DNA of 30,324 nucleotides from JAUIBE01 sp035267185 (GTDB lineage: Bacteria > Pseudomonadota > Gammaproteobacteria > Xanthomonadales > SZUA-36): NCBI GenBank assembly GCA_035267185.1, contig DATFLY010000116.1, positions 1 through 30,324 of the forward strand, written 5' to 3'. Positions within the stretch are counted from its first letter, which is position 1, and every line of letters begins with the position of its first letter. A program made the position numbers and the translations under genes. Below, piece after piece: positions 24,174 through 30,324 of the stretch. A model generated the notes under the pieces. The model searched no databases. It was given only the letters and a program-made list of their open reading frames with translations, and was not told where the DNA came from.

Positions 24174-25358
24174 ATTAAGGCTTCTACGGAGCGTCATTGG
24201 CTACAAGCGATTCGGGCACCACGCCTGGGTGGCCGAAAACTGGTTCGCCTGCTGGAGACATTTGGCGACATCGAGGGCCTTGTCGCTGAAAAAGACAGCA
24301 CCCTTGCCGATGCCGGGCTTGCCAGCGAGACCATCGCTTATCTCAGGACGCCTGATACCGAATTGCTGGAAATCGACCAGGCTTGGCTCGAACAGCCAAA
24401 CCATCACCTGGTGACCTGGGGCAGCGAAGATTACCCTGATCTGCTGGCCAAAACCCCTTCCGCACCTGCAGCCCTGTTCGTTGCAGGTGACATCACCGTA
24501 TTGTGGCAACCCCAAATTGCGATCGTCGGCAGCCGAAATCCAACCAGCGGTGGCATAGAGAATGCGCGTGATTTTGCAGGTGAAATTGCCCGTCGCGGTT
24601 TTATCGTTACAAGCGGCCTGGCAAGCGGCATCGATTCCGCCTGCCATGATGCCGCCATGGACGCTGGTGCCCGGACCGTAGCCGTAACAGGCACCGGACT
24701 GGACAGGGTTTACCCTGCCAGCAGTCGCCAACGGGCAAGACGGATATTTACCCAGGGTGCCCTGGTCTCGGAATTTCCCCCGGGAACACAGGCGAGGCGC
24801 CAGAATTTCCCTGCACGCAACCGCATTATCTCAGGCCTTGGTCTTGGGGTCCTGGTGATCGAGGCGGGTCTTAACAGCGGTTCGTTGATCACCGCGAGGC
24901 TCGGCTCGGAACAGGGTCGGGATGTTTTCGCCTTGCCTGGTTCAATTCACAATCCAATGTCCAAGGGCTGTCACCGCCTGATACGTGAAGGTGCACGCCT
25001 TGTTGAGACGGTGGACGAAATCATCGAGGGAATCACGCCAATGGCAGGAGAGCTCTCACAATGTCTGACAGAACGTTTAACAGGAAGCAATGGAACTTCG
25101 GTTGAGAATGCTGATCAGGAACCCAGGTTGTCGCAGCATGGGTCTTCCGGCAGTGTTACACCGAAATTAAATCCGGCAGAATCCGATCCTGATTACAGGA
25201 GGCTTTGGGAAAAAATAGGTTTTGATCCAATGCCGGTAGACCGGCTGGTCGAGCAAAGCGGTTTGACCGCGCGCGAAGTCTCGGCCATGCTGCTCATGCT
25301 GGAGCTGAGAGGAGAGGTTGAAGCGCATCCTGGTGGTGCCTTCAGCCGAAAACAATAG
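24174..25358 (+). CDS. dprA: DNA processing protein DprA/Smf, apparent ATT start
   Basis: DprA binds single-stranded DNA and loads RecA during natural transformation. The Rossmann core is complete: VGSRNPT, GFIVTSGLASGID, TGTGLDRVYP, EFPPGTQARRQNFPARNRI, EAGLNSGSLITAR, FALPGSI. The C-terminal winged-helix domain DPMPVDRLVEQSGLTAREV is also present. The N-terminal helical part, RHWLQAIRAPRLGGRKLVRLL..FGD, is coded from about 24192. In this frame the last stop is TGA 24144-24146, and no ATG, GTG, TTG or CTG comes before CTG 24225. The first ATG/GTG/TTG is TTG 24363, which would delete about 60 conserved residues. ATT 24174, behind CAGGGGG, is the best start, giving 394 residues (E. coli 374). 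Function is certain, the start inferred. Confidence 0.9.
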   Translation: MKASTERHWLQAIRAPRLGGRKLVRLLETFGDIEGLVAEKDSTLADAGLASETIAYLRTPDTELLEIDQAWLEQPNHHLVTWGSEDYPDLLAKTPSAPAALFVAGDITVLWQPQIAIVGSRNPTSGGIENARDFAGEIARRGFIVTSGLASGIDSACHDAAMDAGARTVAVTGTGLDRVYPASSRQRARRIFTQGALVSEFPPGTQARRQNFPARNRIISGLGLGVLVIEAGLNSGSLITARLGSEQGRDVFALPGSIHNPMSKGCHRLIREGARLVETVDEIIEGITPMAGELSQCLTERLTGSNGTSVENADQEPRLSQHGSSGSVTPKLNPAESDPDYRRLWEKIGFDPMPVDRLVEQSGLTAREVSAMLLMLELRGEVEAHPGGAFSRKQ

Positions 25359-25404
25359 GACTGTAATACTTGCCCGGTATATACAGGCCCAAGCGAGGTA
25401 AATA

Positions 25405-25881
25405 ATGAAAGAAAATGTACTCGATGTGCTGATGTACCTGTTTGAAAATTATCTTTACGACGAACCCGAAGAAGAACCGGACCGGCAGGCCATGGCGGAA
25501 AGCCTTGAACAGGCTGGTTTCACCAATGGTGAAATCGGCAAGGCATTTGCATGGCTGGATGAGCTGGCAGAGCAGCGGTTCCAGCCCGAGCTGAAGCTGC
25601 GGACAGACCGTCCGATTCGGGTTTTTGTCGATTCCGAGATTGACCGTCTCGATGTTGACTGCCGCGATTTTCTGATGTATCTCGAAAACGTTGGCATACT
25701 CGATGCGCAACGGCGTGAGCTGGTGATTGATCGCCTGCAGGCCCTCGATGCAGAAGAAATTGATCTTGAGGACGTCAAGTGGGTGGTCCTGATGGTTTTG
25801 TTCAACCAGCCAGGCCAGGAAGCCAATTATGCGTGGATGGAAGACTTGATGTTTGACAGTGAGGGAGACCTTCGCCACTAG
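25405..25881 (+). CDS. smg: Smg family protein (DUF494)
   Basis: 158 residues, the usual length, beginning MKENVLDVLMYLFENYLYDE, which is typical of Smg. It is acidic, soluble and mostly helical, with the conserved AFAWLDEL and LMYLENVGIL segments. The function is unknown; it lies next to dprA in E. coli and many gammaproteobacteria. GAGGT is 6 nt before the ATG. It follows dprA by 46 bp and precedes topA by 162 bp. Confidence 0.96.
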   Translation: MKENVLDVLMYLFENYLYDEPEEEPDRQAMAESLEQAGFTNGEIGKAFAWLDELAEQRFQPELKLRTDRPIRVFVDSEIDRLDVDCRDFLMYLENVGILDAQRRELVIDRLQALDAEEIDLEDVKWVVLMVLFNQPGQEANYAWMEDLMFDSEGDLRH

Positions 25882-26000
25882 CATCAACAGGGCTTTTTGT
25901 CCCAGGTGTTGGATCGCGTGATGCCTAAACCTTCATGGACGATCGTGTACACTCCGCTTTTCGCGGTTCTTGGCTTCGGCCTGGGAACAGGGATTCGATT

Positions 26001-26016
26001 TTGAGGTCAACCTCGA
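26001..26016. promoter_or_regulatory. short palindrome upstream of topA
   Basis: TTGAGGTCAACCTCGA is an almost perfect inverted repeat, centred about 35 bp before the proposed topA start in the 162-bp gap after smg. As DNA it could be an operator; as RNA the loop would be small. Apart from this I see no gene or clear promoter in 25882-26043. Confidence 0.3.
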
Positions 26017-26043
26017 ATAAATAGCCGATACAAGGAATGAGCT

Positions 26044-28413
26044 ATCAAGTTACTAATCGTTGAGTCGCCCGCCAAGGCGACGACAATTAATCGCTATCTC
26101 GGGTCGGAATTTAAAGTTCTGGCTTCGTACGGCCATGTCCGGGATCTGCCATCGCGCGATGGTGCGGTCGACCCCGAAAACAACTTCTCGATGGTGTACG
26201 AGCTCAGTGAGGGCAGTGAGAAAGCCGTCAGGGAAATAGTAAAAGCGGCAAAAAAATCTGATGCAATATATCTCGCGACTGACCTTGATCGCGAGGGAGA
26301 AGCCATTTCCTGGCACTTGTATGAAATTCTCAAAGAGAAGGGGCTTGCTGAGAAGATTCCTTTCTATCGCGTCGAGTTTTCCGAAATCACCAAGAGCGCC
26401 ATCCAGGACGCTGTTGATAATCCGCGCGAGCTTTCAATGCCGCTGGTCAATGCCCAGCAAGCCCGACGAGCACTGGACCACCTGGTTGGTTTCAACCTCT
26501 CACCATTGCTCTGGAAGAAAATCAAAACCGGATTATCCGCAGGTCGGGTTCAAAGCCCGGCACTGAGAATGATTGTTGAGCGGGAACGCGAGATCGAGGC
26601 ATTCGATCCACAGGAGTACTGGAGTATCCAGGGCGATTTCAGTCGCGATGACGAGAAATTTCAGTCGCGCCTGGTGATGTATGCCGGTGACAAGCTCAAG
26701 CAGTTCGATATCAATAACAAGGAAGGTGCAAACGAGGTTCGCCAGCATCTTCTGGATGCTGCCGATGGCAAGCTCAAGGTTGATCGAATCACCCGCAAGC
26801 AGCGTAAGCGGAATCCGGCGCCACCATTCATTACATCCACTTTGCAGCAGGATGGCGCCAGAAAACTTCGTTTCACTGCTCAGCGCACCATGCGCACCGC
26901 GCAGCAGCTCTATGAACAAGGGCTGATTACCTATATGCGTACCGATTCGCTGACGCTGTCAAAACAGGCGCTTGGCGACCTTCGCAGCGTGATTGGCGAG
27001 CGCTACGGCGCTGACTATCTGCCGGAGTCGCCAAATTTCTACAAGAGCAAGTCAAAGAACGCCCAGGAGGCCCATGAGGCCATCCGTCCGACATCTGCAG
27101 GCATGTTGCCCAGCGAGGCAAAAACCATGCTGAAAGGAGATCAGGCGAAGTTATACGACCTGATCTGGAAGCGCACCATGGCCAGCCAGATGACACCTGC
27201 ACTGGTCGACACCGTTGCTGTTGAATTTGACTGCGGCAAGGGTGTGTTCCGAGCTAACGGTTCGGTTATAGCGTTTCCCGGCTTTCTCAAGGCCTATGCG
27301 GCTTCAACGCCGAAAGGCCAGGAAGACAAAGACACTGCGCTGCCTGACCTGAAAGAAGGTGAGGTTGTATCGGTTGATGATATTCGGGCTGAGCAGCATT
27401 TCACCGAACCTCCACCACGTTTTTCAGAAGCAAGCCTGGTCAAGGCGCTGGAAGATTACGGCATCGGACGGCCCTCGACCTACGCCAATATCATCCAGAC
27501 ATTGCAGCGACGTCATTACGTTGAAATGGATCGCAGGCGATTCATACCCACCGATACAGGGCGCGTTGTAGCCAAATTCCTGGAAAATCATTTCGAGCCC
27601 TACGTCGATTACGAATTTACGGCCCGGATGGAAGACGAACTTGATGCAATCTCGCGTGGTGAAGTCGACTGGGTTCCGCCGCTTGAAAAGTTCTGGAAGC
27701 CGTTTATTGACCGGGTCAGAGAGAAAGAGGAATCAGTCAGCCGCCAGGAAGCCAAGCTGACTCGCGAGCTGGGCATTGACCCCGCCAGTGGCAAGCCGGT
27801 ATCTGTTCGTCTTGGTCGCTTTGGGCCGCATGCACAGATCGGTTCAGTGGAGGATGAGGAAAAGCCCAAGTTCGCCGGCCTCAGGCCCGGACAGAGGCTG
27901 GAAACCATCGGGCTTGAAGAGGCACTTGAGCTGTTCAAGCTTCCGCGAGATCTTGGTTTCACCCCGGAAGGTGAGCCCGTGTCTGCCTCGATTGGACGCT
28001 TTGGCCCTTACATTCGTTATGGAAACAAGTTTGTATCGCTCAAGGATGCCGACCCGCACACCGTGGAACTGTCGGAAGCATTAGAGCTGGTGGCTGCCAA
28101 GAAACAGGCCGACCTGGACAAGATTCTCAAGACCTGGCCGGATTCAGATATCCAGATCGTCAAGGGTCGCTGGGGGCCATTCATTACCGATGGCAACAAG
28201 AATGCCCGCATGCCCAAAGAGACTGAAGTCGAGTCCATGAGCCTGGAAGAATGCGAGAAACTGATCGAAGCGGCACCTGAGAAAAAAGGTCGGCGCAAGA
28301 AGAAGGCCAGGAAGAAAACGGCCAAGAAAGCTGCGGCCCGCAAGACAACTTCGAAGAAGAAGAAGACAAGCAAGAAGAAAGCCTCCAAGAAGAAGAGCTC
28401 CACCACTGCCTGA
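26044..28413 (+). CDS. topA: DNA topoisomerase I, apparent ATC start, Lys-rich tail
   Basis: It relaxes negative supercoils by a type IA mechanism. The Toprim motif (M)KLLIVESPAKATTINRYLG is coded from 26044, with Glu7 and DLDREGE as metal-binding residues; the active-site tyrosine is Tyr297 in LITYMRTDS. An in-frame TGA at 26038-26040 lies just upstream and no ATG, GTG or TTG occurs before ATG 26191, which would remove the first 49 residues and the catalytic glutamate. ATC 26044, with AAGGA 7 nt upstream, is the best start (789 residues; E. coli 865). A one-base error joining ATG 26037 to this frame is the alternative. The C-terminus has Toprim-C type repeats (RLGRFGPHAQIG, SIGRFGPYIRYG, RWGPFITDG) and a tail of about 45 residues rich in lysine, with no four-cysteine zinc fingers. 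Confidence 0.93.
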   Translation: MKLLIVESPAKATTINRYLGSEFKVLASYGHVRDLPSRDGAVDPENNFSMVYELSEGSEKAVREIVKAAKKSDAIYLATDLDREGEAISWHLYEILKEKGLAEKIPFYRVEFSEITKSAIQDAVDNPRELSMPLVNAQQARRALDHLVGFNLSPLLWKKIKTGLSAGRVQSPALRMIVEREREIEAFDPQEYWSIQGDFSRDDEKFQSRLVMYAGDKLKQFDINNKEGANEVRQHLLDAADGKLKVDRITRKQRKRNPAPPFITSTLQQDGARKLRFTAQRTMRTAQQLYEQGLITYMRTDSLTLSKQALGDLRSVIGERYGADYLPESPNFYKSKSKNAQEAHEAIRPTSAGMLPSEAKTMLKGDQAKLYDLIWKRTMASQMTPALVDTVAVEFDCGKGVFRANGSVIAFPGFLKAYAASTPKGQEDKDTALPDLKEGEVVSVDDIRAEQHFTEPPPRFSEASLVKALEDYGIGRPSTYANIIQTLQRRHYVEMDRRRFIPTDTGRVVAKFLENHFEPYVDYEFTARMEDELDAISRGEVDWVPPLEKFWKPFIDRVREKEESVSRQEAKLTRELGIDPASGKPVSVRLGRFGPHAQIGSVEDEEKPKFAGLRPGQRLETIGLEEALELFKLPRDLGFTPEGEPVSASIGRFGPYIRYGNKFVSLKDADPHTVELSEALELVAAKKQADLDKILKTWPDSDIQIVKGRWGPFITDGNKNARMPKETEVESMSLEECEKLIEAAPEKKGRRKKKARKKTAKKAAARKTTSKKKKTSKKKASKKKSSTTA

Positions 28414-28419
28414 TTGCTT

Positions 28420-28983
28420 ATGGCCATCGCCACCCTGACGATCTATGAGGCGGCCCGGAAATTAAAGAAGGGCCAGGTGATTGCTTATCCGACAGAGGCG
28501 GTCTATGGCCTTGGCTGTGACCCCTTTAATCATTCTGCAGTCATGCGCCTCCTGGAAATCAAGCAGCGTCCGGTATCTGCCGGGCTGATTCTTATTGCCG
28601 ATGATTTTTCGAGATTCGCAGATATCATAGCCCCGGTGGATAGGGGGCTGATTGAACAAACCAGGGAGACATGGCCCGGTCCGGTGACCTGGCTGTTTCC
28701 GAAATCGGAACAGTTACCGACCTGGATCAGTGGTCGGCACGACTCTGTTGCCCTCAGGGTCACTGACCATCCTGGCTGCAGAAAATTGTGCCATGCTTTT
28801 GGGGGCGCTATCGTTTCCACTAGCGCAAACCTAAGGGGTAAAAAGCCAGCAACAAGCCTGGCAGAATTTAATGGTCCGCTGGGAGACTCGGTTGATGGCG
28901 TGGTGGAAGGCGAGTTGGGCGGGCGTGAAAATCCCAGTGAAATCCGGGACGTTTTAACCGGTAAAGTATTGCGATCAGGTTAA
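28420..28983 (+). CDS. tsaC: threonylcarbamoyl-AMP synthase (Sua5/YrdC family)
   Basis: 187 residues (E. coli TsaC 190). It makes threonylcarbamoyl-AMP from threonine, bicarbonate and ATP for the t6A modification of tRNAs reading ANN codons. Family signatures are VIAYPTEAVYGLGCDP, the KxR motif in LEIKQRP, WPGPVTWLFP and the SxN motif in IVSTSANLRGKKPA. ATG 28420, 6 bp after topA, is preferred; a TTG two codons earlier is possible. The tight spacing suggests co-translation with topA. Confidence 0.96.
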   Translation: MAIATLTIYEAARKLKKGQVIAYPTEAVYGLGCDPFNHSAVMRLLEIKQRPVSAGLILIADDFSRFADIIAPVDRGLIEQTRETWPGPVTWLFPKSEQLPTWISGRHDSVALRVTDHPGCRKLCHAFGGAIVSTSANLRGKKPATSLAEFNGPLGDSVDGVVEGELGGRENPSEIRDVLTGKVLRSG

Positions 28984-28998
28984 CAGGTAAATACAAAA

Positions 28999-29931
28999 GT
29001 GGTTGATTCAAACGAAGTCAAATCATATCTGCTCGGTCTGCAGGATCATATCTGTGGAGCACTGGAAGAATGTGACGGCCAGGCTCGCTTTGAAGAAGAT
29101 GACTGGTCCCGTGAAGATGATGAGGTTGTTCACCTCGGTGGTGGTGGCCGTACCCGGGTGATGGCTGATGGTGTGGTTTTTGAGCAGGCTGGTGTCAACT
29201 TCTCCCATGTCACCGGAGACCGCTTGCCGGAGGCTGCCACGAAGGCTCGTCCGGAATTGACCGGCAGGGCGTTTGAAGCCATGGGTGTGTCATTGGTGAT
29301 TCATCCTGAAAACCCCCGTGTTCCTACCAGTCACGCCAACATTCGCTTTCTTTTTGCCAATGATCCATCTGGTGAGTCGGAACCCGTGTGGTGGTTTGGC
29401 GGCGGTTACGACCTGACGCCTTATTACCCGGTGCGCGAGGATGTCATCCACTGGCACCAGATCGCTCGTAGTGCCTGCCAACCTTTTGGTGATGATATCT
29501 ACCCTCGCTATAAAGACTGGTGCGATAAATATTTCTACCTAAGGCACCGGGACGAAACCCGCGGCGCAGGCGGCTTGTTTTTTGACGACCTGAACGAATG
29601 GGGGTTCGATAAGAGCTTTGCATTCCTGCGCGCAGTAGGCGACAGCTACGTTGATGCCTATGTGCCGATCGTCAACAGGCGAAAAGACGATCCCTGGGGA
29701 GAGCGTGAACGCCAGTTCCAGCTCTATCGCCGAGGTCGTTACGTGGAATTCAACCTCATCTACGACCGCGGCACCCTGTTCGGTCTCCAGTCGGGTGGTC
29801 GCACCGAATCCATCCTGATGTCGCTGCCCCCACTGGTGCGCTGGCAATACGATTGGAAGCCTGAGCCAGGCTCCGAAGAGGCCGATCTGTACGAAAACTA
29901 CTTAAGGCCCCGAGACTGGCTTGGCGATTAA
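28999..29931 (+). CDS. hemF: oxygen-dependent coproporphyrinogen III oxidase
   Basis: 310 residues (E. coli HemF 299). It converts coproporphyrinogen III to protoporphyrinogen IX with O2 in haem synthesis, so the organism lives at least partly with oxygen. Clear signatures are GVNFSHVTGDRLP, PRVPTSHANIRF, WWFGGGYDLTPYY, KYFYLRHRDETRGAGGLFFD and the C-terminal GRYVEFNLIYDRGTLFGLQS. The start is a GTG 15 bp after tsaC with AGGT 11 nt upstream. It is the last gene of the plus-strand block. Confidence 0.98.
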   Translation: MVDSNEVKSYLLGLQDHICGALEECDGQARFEEDDWSREDDEVVHLGGGGRTRVMADGVVFEQAGVNFSHVTGDRLPEAATKARPELTGRAFEAMGVSLVIHPENPRVPTSHANIRFLFANDPSGESEPVWWFGGGYDLTPYYPVREDVIHWHQIARSACQPFGDDIYPRYKDWCDKYFYLRHRDETRGAGGLFFDDLNEWGFDKSFAFLRAVGDSYVDAYVPIVNRRKDDPWGERERQFQLYRRGRYVEFNLIYDRGTLFGLQSGGRTESILMSLPPLVRWQYDWKPEPGSEEADLYENYLRPRDWLGD

Positions 29932-29974
29932 GCGACTGTAATCACCGGGCGAGCAAAGAACATGAAATCGCAGG

Positions 29975-30080
29975 CCACATCGCTGGATCCCTTTCAGAAA
30001 CTCGTCGTAAATACATCCCTGTAGACTCGGATGCGGCATCCCTGCCGCATACGGTTTCTGAAAGGGATCCAGCAATGTGG
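29975..30080. repeat. interspersed stem-loop repeat, copy 2
   Basis: Arms at 29975-30001 and 30054-30080 are inverted copies of 27 nt with a single mismatch that still allows a G-U pair (GGATCCCTTTCAGAAAC and its complement at the inner end). The 52-nt centre holds a second perfect hairpin, ATGCGGCA-TCCC-TGCCGCAT (30031-30050), and on the minus strand the core CTACAGGGATGTATTTACG shared with the other copies. It lies 43 bp after hemF and may end or stabilise its message. Confidence 0.85.
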
Positions 30081-30167
30081 CTAAAACGTCACTTCGAGGA
30101 CTCAGCCGAAAGTGCCACAACAATGTTGAAAGGCTGCGCTGTAACTCCCGCGTTCCTGCGCCGGGCC

Positions 30168-30241
30168 GGTTGGGATCCTTTCGAAAACCGTATGATTCAG
30201 GGACGAATCATCCGAGCGTACAGGGAAGTATTTACCGCGTG
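30168..30241. repeat. interspersed stem-loop repeat, copy 3 (opposite orientation)
   Basis: Read on the plus strand it aligns with the minus strand of copy 2: a GGATCC-TTTC..AAACCGTATG left flank, then the hairpin ATGATTC-AGGGAC-GAATCAT (30192-30211), CATCCGAG, and the core TACAGGGAAGTATTTAC (30219-30235). The long outer arm on the right is not conserved. Bases 29932-29974, 30081-30167 and 30242-30324 hold no gene I can support. Confidence 0.75.
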
Positions 30242-30324
30242 TTTTTCAACGCAGTTCAGCCCGGTGGATGCCTCCAATGTTTGCGAGCATCTCGCATCGC
30301 GGCCTACCCTGTCTGTATTTTGGG

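Noticed and set aside
24363..25358. dprA starting at TTG 24363
   Set aside because: Conserved N-terminal helical sequence (RAPRLGGRKLVRLL) continues upstream in the same frame.
26037..26063. Eight-codon leader peptide MSYQVTNR before topA
   Set aside because: Its ribosome site abuts the ATG with no spacer, and the peptide has no regulatory codon bias; kept only as an alternative explanation of the topA start.
26191..28413. topA starting at ATG 26191
   Set aside because: It would lose the first 49 residues with the Toprim VESPAK motif and catalytic glutamate, which are coded without interruption upstream.
29932..30324. A small protein gene after hemF
   Set aside because: Open frames here are short, cross the inverted repeats and lack ribosome sites.

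Overview
The window is a compact stretch of chromosome from a gammaproteobacterium. The gene orders glnA/ntrB/ntrC, def-fmt-rsmB-trkA-trkH and LysM-dprA-smg-topA-tsaC-hemF, a fatty-acyltransferase of the lipid A type (Gram-negative outer membrane), and REP-type repeats all point that way. An ntrYX pair embedded beside trkAH suggests the Xanthomonadales/Wenzhouxiangella side of the class, but this is inference and not proven by the sequence. There are no phage, transposase, CRISPR or rRNA/tRNA genes. Nearly all the DNA is housekeeping.

Layout. 1-382: 3' end of isocitrate lyase, then a cluster of three REP-like units and a strong terminator. 585-3916 (minus): a PuuD-like membrane protein and a large secreted M14 carboxypeptidase. 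4048-4845 (plus): uppP. 4846-5155: a nitrogen-control region with two near-consensus NtrC boxes 32 bp apart and a -24/-12 sigma54 promoter. 5156-9776 (plus): glnA, a small DUF4124 envelope protein, ntrB and ntrC. 9773-10213 (minus): dtd. 10316-11194 (plus): a lipid A-type acyltransferase, followed by a relic of a second copy of its 3' end and an interspersed stem-loop repeat.

11511-22762 (minus) is one long co-directional block, read from right to left: def, fmt, a membrane-anchored dihaem cytochrome c, rsmB, a DUF4390 protein, ntrY, ntrX, trkA, trkH and a TPR protein. Several junctions overlap by 4 nt (ATGA/GTGA), so it is probably one or a few transcripts. It couples N-formyl-methionine processing and 16S rRNA methylation to a membrane sensor kinase and potassium uptake. 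22901-29931 (plus), divergent from def: LysM protein, dprA, smg, topA, tsaC, hemF. The last 390 bp hold two more copies of the interspersed repeat and no gene.

The most unusual points are these. (1) Neither dprA nor topA has any ATG/GTG/TTG in frame upstream of its conserved N-terminus; the only sensible starts are ATT for dprA and ATC for topA, each behind a purine-rich Shine-Dalgarno-like sequence. (2) NtrX keeps its receiver and HTH but its AAA+ domain has lost the Walker A lysine, the GAFTGA loop and the Walker B acidic pair, so it is unlikely to be a sigma54 activator. (3) The first haem site of the cytochrome is CX3CH instead of CXXCH. (4) The interspersed repeats show compensating changes in a hairpin. 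No previously undescribed multi-gene system can be claimed from the sequence alone.
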